Shown in pieces: positions 1-10,785 of a DNA stretch of 64,000 bases. The notes under the pieces were generated by a model that did no database searches, was not told where the DNA came from, and was given only the letters and a program-made list of their open reading frames with translations. Origin of the DNA: Aromatoleum tolulyticum (GTDB lineage: Bacteria > Pseudomonadota > Gammaproteobacteria > Burkholderiales > Rhodocyclaceae); the NCBI RefSeq assembly GCF_900156155.1, contig NZ_FTMD01000002.1, positions 371,152 to 435,151 of the forward strand, read 5' to 3'. The translations under genes and the position numbers were made by a program. Each line of letters starts with the position of its first letter. Positions within the stretch are counted from its first letter, which is position 1.

Positions 1-111
1 CGCGCGAAGGCGCTCGGCTAGCCCCTCCCGGGCACAACCGGGGAAGGCTGCCCATGAGAACCGCGCGCTGCGGCGGGGCTCCATGGTTTCACCCTGTTCA
101 GGCCTTCAGGC
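1..111. other. left-edge noncoding sequence
   Basis: This stretch lies just downstream of the porin stop codon. A forward frame reads only six codons before a stop at 19-21, so it could be the tail of a gene that lies outside the window, but six codons are too few to tell. A weak GC-rich inverted repeat (CCGGG / CCCGG around 27-45) might help end porin transcription. No T-run follows it. Confidence 0.3.
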
Positions 112-1698
<1,587 letters not shown>

Positions 1699-1794
1699 TC
1701 ACCACACCTCTGCGGGCGCGTGCACCGGACGGAAAACGTTTGTCGACTTACTCTCCGCACGCGGACCGGCTTCGCCAGATCCGTGTTGACGCGA

Positions 1795-1823
1795 AGTGTA
1801 GTATTGCTACTTTTCGAACGCAA
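1795..1823 (-). promoter_or_regulatory. porin promoter with HexR-like operator
   Basis: Read on the minus strand, a -35 box TTGCGT (1818-1823) and a -10 box TACACT (1795-1800) are 17 bp apart. The palindromic operator at 1797-1811 (forward TGTAGTATTGCTACT) matches TGTAGT-N3-ACTACA at all but two positions and covers the -10 and spacer, a position suited to repression. The same layout is found upstream of gtsA (13199-13228) and zwf (13403-13429). HexR sites of this form are known for RpiR-family regulators of glucose metabolism. Binding here is inferred. Confidence 0.7.
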
Positions 1824-2108
1824 ATACTTTGTATCTTTTTGACAAGTCAAGCACGCATCGAGGGGGGCCGAAACATCCTTGAACGACCAATAAAGTCCGA
1901 TTTTATTGATACTTAACGCTCTTCCAGAAAGCCATATCAGGAGTCAACATTGACGTACACGGTTAGTGTATTTGTTCCAACTACACATTCATTCGTGGAT
2001 TATTTCTCCCGAAAGCGCTTTCGCCCAACCAAGCAGGCCTCGCAGCGAAACACGTTGGGAACGCATGCCGGACGGACTCCCGTCCGTCCAGCGCGTCGAT
2101 CATTCCTT
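1824..2108. other. intergenic, AT-richer than surroundings
   Basis: No gene is supported. The block directly upstream of the porin promoter contains the words GAACGCAAA and TTTGTA, which recur at the same distance upstream of gtsA and so belong to the shared promoter architecture. The rest is a low-GC stretch with no recognisable RNA or repeat, followed on the minus strand by the decayed transporter tail at 2109-2255. Confidence 0.4.
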
Positions 2109-2255
2109 TCAGGAAATCCGGCGGGCGCCAAATACCGGCAACGCGGCGCCGGCCACGACCACCGACAGCGCCGCCGTCAGTAAACCAGCATGCGCAAGGC
2201 CGCCGATAAGCGGCGGCCCGATCATGAAGCCGCTGTCGCCGAGGGCGCCTCGCCG
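2109..2255 (-). pseudogene. C-terminal remnant of an MFS transporter
   Basis: A minus-strand frame ending at a stop at 2109-2111 encodes about 45 residues that look like the end of a major facilitator permease: GDSGFMIGPPLIGGLAHAG, then a hydrophobic helix (LLTAALSVVVAGAAL) and a short basic tail GARRIS. The Gly-Pro-Pro-Leu-Ile-Gly motif is typical of the second-to-last helices of this superfamily. Upstream of about 2255 the frame loses all resemblance and no start codon or membrane segments precede it, so the gene has been deleted except for its tail. It lies just downstream of the hybrid kinase. Confidence 0.6.
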
Positions 2256-2424
2256 GCCGGCTGATGCAGGTGCAGGTTCAACCCATCAACCACAACGCCC
2301 GATCGAGCCGATGCACGCCGAGGTCGATCAGCGGTCCTCCACCTGCAAGGGCCTTCGTGCCGAACCACCTTGGCGGGAGGAGCTCGCAGCGTCTGCGGTT
2401 TGCGAGCTGCGATCCGGACGCCGT

Positions 2425-5010
2425 TCAGACAGTGGCGAGCCAGCGCCTCAGCAGACCGCTCAATTCGGCAGGCGAGAACGGCTTGCCGAGGAAGTCGTCC
2501 ATTCCCGCCTCGCGGCAACGCTCGAGGCTCTCGTCGCGTTCGCCGGCAGTGAGTGCAACGATCGCTGTGGGCGTCTGGCCGAGTTCGCGCTCGCGCTCGC
2601 GCCACGCACGACTCGTTTCCCAGCCGTCCATGCCGGGCATGCGGCAGTCCATCAGCACGAGATCGAGGTTCGGTTCGCCGAGTGCGACTTCGAGGGCCTC
2701 GCGCCCCGAAGCGGCGACCTTCACCTCGCAGCCCAGCGCTTGGAGCAGCCCGCTGCTCGCTTCGCGGATGCCCGGATCGTCGTCCACAAGCAGCACTCGC
2801 CCGACGAACTCCGCCCGCCCCGAGCGCTCCGCCGCGTCGCGCCGCAGCCACTTCAAGAGCGTGCCGAGCAGGACGTCGCGCTCGACCGGCTTGGACAGGT
2901 AGTCGTCCATCCCCGACTCGAGGCACTTCTCGCGATCCCCGCTCATTGCGAACGCGGTCAGCGCAATGATCGGCGTGTGCCGCGCGGAATCCTCGAGCAG
3001 ACGGATGCGGCGCGCTGCCTCATACCCGTCCGTGCATGGCATCTGGCAGTCCATCAACACCAGATCGGGCTTCCAGTCGCGCACCAGCGCGACGGCCTCG
3101 TCGCCGTTGCGCGCCGACCGCACGACGCATCCGCCTGCACGCAGGTACTCGCCGAGCACTTCCTGGCTCACCTCCACGTCGTCCGCGAGCACGACGCGAA
3201 CGCCCGCAAGACGCCCCGCGACGGCGTGCGGCACCGGCGCCGGAAGCGGGTCGCCCAGCGCGAGAGGCAGCTCGAACCAGAAGGTGCTGCCCCTGCCTTC
3301 GCGGCTCTTGAGGCCCAGCTCGCCGCCCATCAGGCCGACGAGCTGGCGGCAGATCGCGAGTCCCAGTCCGCTGCCGCCGAACATGCGTGTCGTCGACGAA
3401 TCGGCCTGCGCAAACTTCTCGAAAATTTTTTCCTGGAATTGCCGTGCGATCCCGATCCCGGTGTCGCGCACCTCCACCCGCAGACGCCCCGTGGTCGCGT
3501 CGGTCGGCTGCCAGCCGACGCTCAACGTTATCCCGCCGCTGGCGGTGAACTTCACCGCATTGCTGAGCAGGTTGTCGGTCACCTGGCGCAAACGCACCGG
3601 GTCGCCTTGCAGCAGCGGCGGAATATCTCCGCTCCACGAAGTCTTGAAGCGCAGGTTCTTGCGCGCGACGGCAGCCTCATGGATCAGGGCGGCATCGTCG
3701 AACAGCGAACGCGGGTCGAAGCTCTCCGGCCGGATCACGAGCTTGCCGGCCTCGACGCGGGAAATGTCGATGATGTCGTTGACGATGCCCAGCAACTGCC
3801 GCGCGCTGTCGTGCGCGAGGCGGACGTACCTGTCCTGCTTTTCTGTCAGCGTCGTCTGGCGCAGCAGATCGAGCACGCCCAGAATGCCCGTGAAGGGCGT
3901 GCGGATCTCGTGGCTCATGTTGGCGAGGAACTCGCTCTTTGCGCGGCTGCACGCCTCGGCACGCTCGCGCGCATCGCGCACCTCCGTCTCCGCGGTCTTG
4001 CGCTCGGTGACGTCGTCGAAGGTCCACACCAGGCCGCGTCCGAGATCGCCGGGATCGATCGCCTTGCCCGACAGCGCGCACCAGAACACCTCGCCACCGC
4101 GACGACGCATCTGCGTTTCCATGCGCAGTACATCGCCCGTCGCGAGGCCGGGCAGCACCCGGCTCGCCACCTGGTCGTGGGTCCACTCATCGGGAAACAG
4201 TTCCACCGTCCTGAGGCCGATCATGCCGCCTTCGGGATAGCCGAAGATCGTGGCCATCTGGCGGTTGGACCGCGTGATGCGACGGTCCGCGGGATTGCTC
4301 GCATCCACGTACGCGATACCGACGGCGGCCGCATCCAGGGTGGTCTGCTGGATCGCCTCGAGCTCATCCTTGGCGCGCCGCAGACCGATCTCGGCCCTGC
4401 GCGCCTGCAACAGCGCCCAGCCAAGCATCCACATCAGGAGCGCGAAACCCGCGACGATCGCGGCGATGAGCAGGCGCATGCCGTCCATGCGATCGGCGAG
4501 TTGCGCGTTCAGCGAAGACAGCACTCCCCAGCGGTCGAGTTCGGCCGCCTCGAAATCGCTCGCAAGCCGGCGCACCTCGGCCGCAACTTCGGCGAGCTGT
4601 TGGTCCGCGGCATCGCCGTCCAGCAGCGCCACGCGTGAAACCGACTCGCGGATCGGGTCGATGCGACTCAACAGAGAACGGCGCAGCGCGGGGTCGGCGT
4701 CCTGTCCTTCGGCCCCGTAGCTCGCCGCCAGCGCGAGCGCCTCCTCGGCGCGGGCGAGATGCTGGCTGCGCTTCTGGAGGTCATCGCCGGCGCGTTCGAC
4801 GCGCTCCTGCGCGTGGCCGAGAAAGTAGCGCGCCTTCAGCAGTGTGCGTGCGCCATGCACGGCGTTGAAGTTGGCGCCCAGGAACACCTCGTGCAGCGTA
4901 TTGAATCGCGCGAAACCGATCATCAGCATCACGCCCGCCAGCACCGCAACGACGTAAATGATGAAGGGCAGGCGCTGCGCCCCCTTCGATTGCTCCTTCA
5001 ACCTGAACAT
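2425..5010 (-). CDS. hybrid sensor histidine kinase with two receiver domains
   Basis: Inner-membrane sensor kinase, 861 aa from the chosen start. TM1 is at about 15-34 (FIIYVVAVLAGVMLMIGF), a helical periplasmic sensor at 35-175 and TM2 at about 180-203. A PAS domain spans about 215-340 and HisKA has the H-box NMSHEIRTP (phosphorylated His near 367). HATPase carries DNLLSNAVKF, DTGIGI and GGSGLGLAI. Two receiver domains follow, with phospho-acceptor Asp in LVLMDCQMP (about 654) and LVLMDCRMP (about 788). There is no DNA-binding output, so it must relay to another protein. A longer frame up to 5118 would overlap the divergent gene, so the start at 5010 is preferred although its ribosome site is poor. 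Ligand unknown; the divergent binding protein gene is a candidate partner. Confidence 0.88.
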   Translation of the reverse strand: MFRLKEQSKGAQRLPFIIYVVAVLAGVMLMIGFARFNTLHEVFLGANFNAVHGARTLLKARYFLGHAQERVERAGDDLQKRSQHLARAEEALALAASYGAEGQDADPALRRSLLSRIDPIRESVSRVALLDGDAADQQLAEVAAEVRRLASDFEAAELDRWGVLSSLNAQLADRMDGMRLLIAAIVAGFALLMWMLGWALLQARRAEIGLRRAKDELEAIQQTTLDAAAVGIAYVDASNPADRRITRSNRQMATIFGYPEGGMIGLRTVELFPDEWTHDQVASRVLPGLATGDVLRMETQMRRRGGEVFWCALSGKAIDPGDLGRGLVWTFDDVTERKTAETEVRDARERAEACSRAKSEFLANMSHEIRTPFTGILGVLDLLRQTTLTEKQDRYVRLAHDSARQLLGIVNDIIDISRVEAGKLVIRPESFDPRSLFDDAALIHEAAVARKNLRFKTSWSGDIPPLLQGDPVRLRQVTDNLLSNAVKFTASGGITLSVGWQPTDATTGRLRVEVRDTGIGIARQFQEKIFEKFAQADSSTTRMFGGSGLGLAICRQLVGLMGGELGLKSREGRGSTFWFELPLALGDPLPAPVPHAVAGRLAGVRVVLADDVEVSQEVLGEYLRAGGCVVRSARNGDEAVALVRDWKPDLVLMDCQMPCTDGYEAARRIRLLEDSARHTPIIALTAFAMSGDREKCLESGMDDYLSKPVERDVLLGTLLKWLRRDAAERSGRAEFVGRVLLVDDDPGIREASSGLLQALGCEVKVAASGREALEVALGEPNLDLVLMDCRMPGMDGWETSRAWRERERELGQTPTAIVALTAGERDESLERCREAGMDDFLGKPFSPAELSGLLRRWLATV

Positions 5011-5095
5011 CCCCTTATGTTTCGGGCAGGCCGACGGTTGTGCCTGCGGAAAACCCCTTCTATGATCGCGGACATTTTCCGCTCTGGATACCCCG

Positions 5096-6367
5096 ATGGA
5101 CAATACGCGCGACGGCAATTTTCGCCTTCAGGGGCGCCCGCGCCCTCGGCGCCGGATGCGCATGTTCGTGGCCGCGGCATTCGGCGCGATTGCATGCGGC
5201 AGCGCGGGCCCGGCCGCAGCCACGATATCCGACGGCGAAGTGCGGGTCGGGCTCCTCGCCGACATGAGCTCGGTCTACGCCAACATTTCGGGACACGGAT
5301 CCGCGGCCGCCGCACGGATGGCGGTCGAGGACGCCGGAGGCGAGGTCGCCGGCCGTCCGATCAGGCTCGTCATCGCGGATCATGGCAACGATGTCGTCCG
5401 GGCCGTCGAAACGGCACGCCGCTGGCTCGACGAGGAAGGCGTGGACGTCATCGCCGACGTCGTCGCCTCGCCGGCGGCGCTGGCCGTGCAGGAGCTCAAC
5501 CGCTCGCGCGGGGCGGTGGTCTTCTACAACGGCGTGATGACCTCGGACCTCACCGGCTCCGCCTGCGCCCCCACCGGCATCCACTGGATGTACGACGGCT
5601 ACGCGTTCACGACCGCGATCGGACGTGAGCTCACGCAACGGGGTGCGCGCTCGTGGTACTTCGTCACCGTCGATAATGCCTTCGGCCAGAACGTGCAGGC
5701 CGACCTGACGAAGGTCATCGCTGCCAGCGGCGGCAACGTGATCGGCGCCGCGCGCCACACGCTCGGCCAGGAGCAGCTCTTCGCCCAGCTCCGGCAGGCT
5801 GCGCAGTCCGGCGCCGACGCGATCGCGCTGGTCAACGCCGGCGACGACATGATCCGCGCCGTGCGCCAGAGCTACGACGTGCTGAGCGTGAGCAAGGGCC
5901 AGACGGTGCTCGCGGCGGTCGCGACGACGCTCAACGACGTGCATCTGATGAAGCCGCAACTGGCCCAGGGCCTCAAGCTCGCGCACGCCTTCTACTGGAA
6001 CCGGGACCCGGAGGCGCGCGCCTGGTCGGAACGTTTTCGCGCGCGCACCGGGGCGATGCCCAACGACATGCAGGCCGGCGTCTATTCGGCGCTGACGCAT
6101 TATTTCAAGGCCGTCGCGGCGAGCGGCAGCGACAAGGGTACGACCGTGGTCGCGAAGATGCGCGAACTGCCGATCCGCGACCCGATCGTGCGCAACGCCC
6201 GCCTGCGCGAGGACGGCCGCATGGTGCACGACACCTACCTGATGGAAGTGAAAAAGCCCGCGGAGATCACCATCCCGTGGGACTACCTGCGCATCCTGCG
6301 GACCATCCCTGCCGAACAGGCCTTCAAGCCGCTCGCCGAGGGCGGCTGCCCCCTCGTCAAGCACTGA
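5096..6367 (+). CDS. periplasmic substrate-binding protein, branched-chain amino acid type (Peripla_BP_6)
   Basis: A 423-aa periplasmic binding protein of the LivJ/UrtA-like family. An N-terminal basic stretch and hydrophobic core (about 21-43, ending GPAAAT) form a Sec signal. The mature part begins with VRVGLLADMSSVYANISG, the usual first strand and ligand-contact loop, and YFVTVDNAFGQNV is the conserved mid-domain motif. No permease or ATPase genes are adjacent. It is transcribed divergently from the hybrid kinase with an 86-bp gap, which suggests either an orphan transporter component or a ligand-presenting partner of that sensor. The start at the first ATG is uncertain; ATGs at 5156 and 5162 would give a more conventional signal peptide. 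Confidence 0.85.
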   Translation: MDNTRDGNFRLQGRPRPRRRMRMFVAAAFGAIACGSAGPAAATISDGEVRVGLLADMSSVYANISGHGSAAAARMAVEDAGGEVAGRPIRLVIADHGNDVVRAVETARRWLDEEGVDVIADVVASPAALAVQELNRSRGAVVFYNGVMTSDLTGSACAPTGIHWMYDGYAFTTAIGRELTQRGARSWYFVTVDNAFGQNVQADLTKVIAASGGNVIGAARHTLGQEQLFAQLRQAAQSGADAIALVNAGDDMIRAVRQSYDVLSVSKGQTVLAAVATTLNDVHLMKPQLAQGLKLAHAFYWNRDPEARAWSERFRARTGAMPNDMQAGVYSALTHYFKAVAASGSDKGTTVVAKMRELPIRDPIVRNARLREDGRMVHDTYLMEVKKPAEITIPWDYLRILRTIPAEQAFKPLAEGGCPLVKH

Positions 6368-6464
6368 ACGGCGGGGGTTTGCCTCCACCGTAGCGGGTAT
6401 CGGCCCGGCAGGCAGACACCCTCCGGATCAGGGCGATCGGTCGCATCCCTTGCCGCCTTGACGG

Positions 6465-8345
6465 TCAGCTCGCGTGCGATACCAATGCGCCCACGTCGCC
6501 CGCATCGGACGAGCGCCGCGATCCGGGCAGACCCGCCCGCCGCACGCCGCCACGCACCGCGACGCCGACCGCGAGTACGTCAAGCATCAGCAGATGCAGG
6601 ATGCGCGAGATCATCGAGACGTGTGTCGAGATGTCTTCGGAGTGATCGACGGCGAGATTCACGGTGGCCTTCTTCGCGAGCGGCGAGTGGCTGGCGGTGA
6701 TCGAGATCACTGCGGCGCCGGCCGCAAGGGCGAGATCCACCGCATGCAGCAGTTCGGGCAACCGCCCGGAACTCGAGATCGCAACCACGACGTCGCCGGG
6801 CCCCAGCAGTTCCGCCGCCATCGCCTCGAGGCGCGGATCGGCGTAGGCGACGGCGGGGATGCGGAAGCGGAAGAACTTGTACTGGCCGTCGAGCGCGACG
6901 ATGCTGGAGTTGCCCGCGCCATAGAACTCGATGCGCGAGGCCTTCTGCAGCAGTCCGATCGCCAGCTCCACGGCCGCGGGGTCCAGCCCGTCGCGCAGGC
7001 TCAGGATCGCCGACACCGTGTTGTCCAGCACCTTCGCCGACAGGTCCGGCGCCGCATCGCCGGCCTTCACCTGGCTGTGGCGCACCGGCACCGTGCCGGT
7101 AAGGCCCGATGCCAGCTTCAGGCGGAAGTCCGACAGCCCGGTGAAGCCCATCGTGCGGCAGAAGCGGATCACGGTCGGCTGGCTCACGTCGGCGTGATGC
7201 GCGATGTCCGCGACCGGATCGTTCACGAAGCTGCGCGGCTGCTCCAGCAGCAGGCGCGCGACGCGCTGCTCCGCCTTGCTCAGGTTCGGCAGCGCCGCAC
7301 GCACCTTTTCGATCAGCGGGCTGCCGCCGGTCCCGGCCTGCAGGTGGTGGCCGAGGATCGCCGAGACGCCCTGCAGAGCAGGATACGGCGCGGTGATCAG
7401 GTAGGTCGGGATGCGCGCGAGGTAGTCCGCAAAGCGCCCCTTGGCTTCGAAACGCTGCCGGAAGGACGAGCGCTGGAAGAGCGCCCCCAGCCGCGGCACG
7501 ACACCACCGCCGATGTAGATACCGCCGACCGACCCGAGCGTCAGCGCGAGGTCCGACGCGACCGTGCCCAGCATCGCGCAGAAGCAATCGATGACTTCGG
7601 CGCACAGCGGATCGCCGCCCGCGACAGCGCGCGTGACGATGTCGGCCGCGTTCAGAGGCTGCACGCCCGCCACGCCATTGCGCTCGGCGAGCGCACGGTG
7701 GATCAGCTCCAGGCCGGGGCCGGACACGAACCGTTCCGACGACACGTGCGGCATTTCGCGCCATGCGTACTGCAGGATGAAGAGTTCGCGCTCGTCCGCC
7801 GGCGCGAACGTGGTGTGGCCGCCTTCGCTGCCGAGGGTGATCCAGCGGTCCTCGGCAGGAATCAGGCCGGACACGCCGAGGCCGGTACCCGGGCCGATCA
7901 GGCCGATCACGCCGTCGGGGGCAGGCTCGCCTCCACCCACCTGCACGCGCTCGCCCGTCGACAGCCGCGACAGCGCCATCGCGAGCGCGGTGAAGTCGTT
8001 CACGACCAGCAAGGTGTCGAAGCCGAGCGCACGACGCGTCTCCTCGATGGAGAACTGCCAATCGCGGTTCGTCATCTTCACGTGATCGCCATCGATCGGA
8101 TTCGCGATCGCGATCGCCGCGTGGCGCGGAGCCGGGCCGCCCTGTTGCCGCAGGTAGGCCTGGATGACGTCGACGATGCCGGCATAGTCGCCGCAGTGCA
8201 GGACCTCGATCGCCTCGACGCGGCCGGGCGCGCGCTCGAGCGCAAAACGGGCATTGGTCGCGCCGATGTCCGCGAGCAGGCGCGGGCCGTCGCCGAACTC
8301 CGGCGCGGATTCGCGATTCAGGTCTTTTTCTTCTTCGATCGTCAT
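6465..8345 (-). CDS. glk: bifunctional glucokinase / HexR-type RpiR transcriptional regulator
   Basis: A fusion protein of 626 aa. Residues 1 to about 340 are a glucokinase (ATP + glucose to glucose-6-phosphate) with the phosphate-binding motif [12 protein letters not shown] and the catalytic loop VVNDFTALA. Residues from about 345 are an RpiR regulator: a helix-turn-helix around [18 protein letters not shown], then a SIS sugar-phosphate-binding domain with FYGAGNSS and [10 protein letters not shown]. Such Glk-HexR fusions are known from Burkholderia and relatives; HexR senses Entner-Doudoroff intermediates such as KDPG. The ATG at 8345 has GGAG five bases upstream. It probably acts on the operators at 1797, 13201 and 13413. 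A second stand-alone glk lies at 14990 and a second HexR-like gene at the right edge. Confidence 0.93.
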   Translation of the reverse strand: MTIEEEKDLNRESAPEFGDGPRLLADIGATNARFALERAPGRVEAIEVLHCGDYAGIVDVIQAYLRQQGGPAPRHAAIAIANPIDGDHVKMTNRDWQFSIEETRRALGFDTLLVVNDFTALAMALSRLSTGERVQVGGGEPAPDGVIGLIGPGTGLGVSGLIPAEDRWITLGSEGGHTTFAPADERELFILQYAWREMPHVSSERFVSGPGLELIHRALAERNGVAGVQPLNAADIVTRAVAGGDPLCAEVIDCFCAMLGTVASDLALTLGSVGGIYIGGGVVPRLGALFQRSSFRQRFEAKGRFADYLARIPTYLITAPYPALQGVSAILGHHLQAGTGGSPLIEKVRAALPNLSKAEQRVARLLLEQPRSFVNDPVADIAHHADVSQPTVIRFCRTMGFTGLSDFRLKLASGLTGTVPVRHSQVKAGDAAPDLSAKVLDNTVSAILSLRDGLDPAAVELAIGLLQKASRIEFYGAGNSSIVALDGQYKFFRFRIPAVAYADPRLEAMAAELLGPGDVVVAISSSGRLPELLHAVDLALAAGAAVISITASHSPLAKKATVNLAVDHSEDISTHVSMISRILHLLMLDVLAVGVAVRGGVRRAGLPGSRRSSDAGDVGALVSHAS

Positions 8346-8565
8346 GTCGACTCCATTACCCCGATCCAGTCGCGACGCGGCATGCCGCCGTCCGGGCCCG
8401 GGAAACTTTCGGCGATTCCGTCGAACCGAAGGCCGGCGCCCCGCACGTTCCGCCGCAAATCGCAAGAGTTCGTATTTTGACGCATCGCGGCAACGTCATA
8501 TCGCCTATCTTCGAGCCCGCGACACGCCTTCCCGCCCTCGCCTGCCCTGAAGGAGACATTCCGTG

Positions 8566-8646
8566 ATGTCCTCTCCGATCGAAGTCGCACTGATCGGCTA
8601 CGGCTACGTGGATCAAGTACGGGCTCGCTGGAAAGCCGAATCGTAG
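8566..8646 (+). pseudogene. N-terminal stub of a Gfo/Idh/MocA-type oxidoreductase
   Basis: A perfect ribosome site (AAGGAG) precedes a short frame of 26 codons starting MSSPIEVALIGYGY. This is the usual start of a Gfo/Idh/MocA dehydrogenase (first Rossmann strand plus the GxG of the NAD-binding loop). After Tyr-14 the resemblance stops and the frame ends at a TAG that overlaps a GC-rich repeat. The gene appears to have been cut after its first 40 bases. Divergent from glk-hexR, it was probably once a sugar dehydrogenase of the same module. The region between 8346 and 8565 holds only the promoter zone of glk-hexR. Confidence 0.5.
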
Positions 8647-8679
8647 GGCGGGAAAGCAAAGCGCATCCCGCCACGCGGT
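8644..8679. repeat. short GC-rich dispersed repeat (TAGGGCGGGA...ATCCCGCC unit)
   Basis: The unit starts TAGGGCGGGAAAGC and ends CGCATCCCGCCA. It closely resembles both arms of the large inverted repeat at 50116-50220, and its core matches the hairpin at 16005-16023. The inner GGCGGGA/ATCCCGCC arms can pair. It lies immediately after the oxidoreductase stub and may mark the deletion point. Confidence 0.55.
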
Positions 8680-8758
8680 GCCCGACGAGGCACCAACGTG
8701 TGGCGGCTCGGTTGGCAGATTCGGCCCCCGGCTCATCCGCCCCACGATCCGTGCCATG

Positions 8759-9871
8759 TCACGCGATCCGCAGCTCCGACGCGGGATCGAAGAACACCGC
8801 CTTCGACAGGTCGAACATCAAATCCATCTTCTCGCCCGGCGCACGCGCATGCGCGGGATGCACCCGGCAGGTCACCTCGCGGCCGTTCACCGGCACCAGC
8901 ACCAGCGTGTCCGGCCCGGTCGGTTCGGTCAGGCTGATCGGCATCGACGCGGTCTGGATGTACTCGGCGCCCAGGCTCGATTCAACCTTGTGCGTGATCT
9001 GCTCCGGGCGGATGCCGAACACGACCTCCTTGCCTTCCCACGCTTTCAGCTTGCCGTTCGCCGACACCGCCGGGAAGACGTAGCTGTTCGCCCCGCTCTC
9101 CAGCCGCACGCCGTGGCCGCCGCCCATCGGCTCGACGCGCGCCGGGATGAAGTTCATCGACGGCGAGCCCATGAAGCCCGCGACGAAGAGGTTCGCCGGG
9201 TTGTCGTAGATCTGCTGCGGCGTGCCGAACTGCTGCACTTCGCCCGCCTTCATCACGGCGATCTTGTCGCCGAGCGTCATCGCCTCGATCTGGTCGTGGG
9301 TGACATAGACGATCGTGGTGCCCATGCGCTGGTGCAGCTGCTTGATCTCGACGCGCATCTCGACACGCAGCTTCGCATCGAGGTTCGACAGCGGCTCGTC
9401 GAACAGGAACAGCGACGGATCGCGGGCGATCGCGCGCCCCATTGCGACGCGCTGACGCTGCCCGCCGGAGAGCTGCGAAGGCTTGCGGTCCAGCAGGTGC
9501 CCGATCTGCAGCGTCTGCGCGACGCGTTCGACGATCTTCTGCTGCTCGGCCTTGCCGACCTTGCGGATCTCCAGCCCGAAGGAGATGTTCTCGCGCACCG
9601 TCATGCTCGGGTACAGCGCGTAGGACTGGAACACCATCGCGATGTCCCGGTCCTTGGGGCTCAGGTTGTTGACGACGCGGTCGCCGATGCGGATCTCGCC
9701 CGAGCTCACGGTGTCGAGGCCGGCGATCATCGACAGCAGCGTCGATTTGCCGCAGCCGGAGGGGCCCACGAGGATCAGGAACTCGCCCTTCTCGATCTCG
9801 AGGTTGATGCCCTTGAGGATTTCGGTGCCCTGGTAGGACTTGCGCACGTCGCGGATGGATAAAGCGCCCAT
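8759..9871 (-). CDS. gtsD: sugar ABC transporter ATP-binding protein (MalK/UgpC family)
   Basis: ATPase subunit (370 aa) of a CUT1 sugar importer. The NBD has Walker [10 protein letters not shown], the Q-loop [10 protein letters not shown], signature LSGGQRQR, Walker [13 protein letters not shown] and switch His in VTHDQ. After about residue 235 comes the MalK-type C-terminal regulatory domain of two OB-like folds (FGIRPEQI). The start is set by AAAGGAG upstream of 9871; a longer open frame in the same phase runs back into the permease gene and is not used. Last gene of gtsABCD, 35 bp after gtsC. The symbol follows the Pseudomonas glucose/mannose system; the substrate is inferred from synteny with zwf and glk. 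Confidence 0.93.
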   Translation of the reverse strand: MGALSIRDVRKSYQGTEILKGINLEIEKGEFLILVGPSGCGKSTLLSMIAGLDTVSSGEIRIGDRVVNNLSPKDRDIAMVFQSYALYPSMTVRENISFGLEIRKVGKAEQQKIVERVAQTLQIGHLLDRKPSQLSGGQRQRVAMGRAIARDPSLFLFDEPLSNLDAKLRVEMRVEIKQLHQRMGTTIVYVTHDQIEAMTLGDKIAVMKAGEVQQFGTPQQIYDNPANLFVAGFMGSPSMNFIPARVEPMGGGHGVRLESGANSYVFPAVSANGKLKAWEGKEVVFGIRPEQITHKVESSLGAEYIQTASMPISLTEPTGPDTLVLVPVNGREVTCRVHPAHARAPGEKMDLMFDLSKAVFFDPASELRIA

Positions 9872-9906
9872 TTTGTCTCGCTCCTTTATGTTGATTTCCA
9901 GGGCCT

Positions 9907-10785
9907 TCAGCCCTTCACCGCACCGGCCGTGAGACCGCGCACGAAGTACTTGCCGGCGACGACGTACACGAAGAGGGTCGGCAGCGCGGCGATGATCGCG
10001 GCGGCCATGTCGACGTTGTATTCCTTGACCCCGGTCGAGGTATTCACGAGGTTGTTCAGCGCGACGGTGATCGGCTGGCGATCGCCCGACGAGAACACCA
10101 CCCCGAACAGGAAGTCGTTCCACACCTGGGTGAATTGCCAGATGATGCTGACGACGATGATCGGCGCGGACAGCGGCAGGATGATGCGGCGGAAGATCAG
10201 CCAGAAGCCCGCGCCGTCGATCTTCGCCGCCTTCACCAGCTCGTCGGGGATCGTGACGTAGTAGTTGCGGAAGAACAGCGTCGTGAAGGCGAGGCCGTAC
10301 ACCACATGCACGAACACGAGGCCGGTGGTCGAGTTGGCGATGCCCATCGCCCCGAGGGTGCGCGCCATCGGCAGCAACACGACCTGGAACGGGATGAAGC
10401 AGCCGATCATCAGCAGGCCGAACAAGAGATCGCTGCCGCGGAAGCGCCACATCGTCAGCACGTAGCCGTTCACCGCGCCGATCAGGGTCGACATCAGCAC
10501 CGCCGGCACGACGAAGGACACCGAGTTCCAGAAGAAGCCGGCGAGGCCCTCGCACTGCACGCCGGTGCACGCGGAGGACCAGGCCTTGCCCCAGGCGTCG
10601 AGGTTCGGGTCCTGCGGCAGCGACAGCAGGTTGCCGGCGCGGATCTCGTCGAGGCTCTTCAGCGAGGTCGTGACCATCACGAAGAGCGGCATCAGGTAGT
10701 AGAAGCAGACCAGCACCAGCAGGCCGTAGACGATCGTGCGACCGACGAGTTGGCCCGTATTGCGGGTCGAAGTCATCTCAGCCAT
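9907..10785 (-). CDS. gtsC: sugar ABC transporter permease (MalG-like)
   Basis: Inner-membrane permease, 292 aa with about six membrane helices (first at 17-38). The EAA loop that docks onto the ATPase is visible as [14 protein letters not shown] with RRIILPL following. The N-terminus is cytoplasmic and the C-terminus ends near the last helix, as in MalG/GtsC. It overlaps the preceding permease gene by 8 bp, indicating coupled translation. It has an unusual periplasmic loop with two cysteines ([11 protein letters not shown]) that could form a disulphide; this loop is also seen in some glucose-type permeases. Confidence 0.92.
   Translation of the reverse strand: MAEMTSTRNTGQLVGRTIVYGLLVLVCFYYLMPLFVMVTTSLKSLDEIRAGNLLSLPQDPNLDAWGKAWSSACTGVQCEGLAGFFWNSVSFVVPAVLMSTLIGAVNGYVLTMWRFRGSDLLFGLLMIGCFIPFQVVLLPMARTLGAMGIANSTTGLVFVHVVYGLAFTTLFFRNYYVTIPDELVKAAKIDGAGFWLIFRRIILPLSAPIIVVSIIWQFTQVWNDFLFGVVFSSGDRQPITVALNNLVNTSTGVKEYNVDMAAAIIAALPTLFVYVVAGKYFVRGLTAGAVKG

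Noticed and set aside
1966-4638. Plus-strand open frame of 890 codons opposite the hybrid kinase gene
   Set aside because: It is an antisense shadow produced by high GC at third positions; it has no domain, and the opposite strand encodes a clear kinase with all motifs.
5011-5118. Longer start for the hybrid kinase at 5118
   Set aside because: It would overlap the divergent binding-protein gene and adds 36 residues unlike any sensor N-terminus.
6474-8480. Plus-strand open frame of 668 codons opposite glk-hexR
   Set aside because: Antisense shadow with Arg/Ala/His-rich low-complexity translation; the minus strand has a recognised fusion protein.
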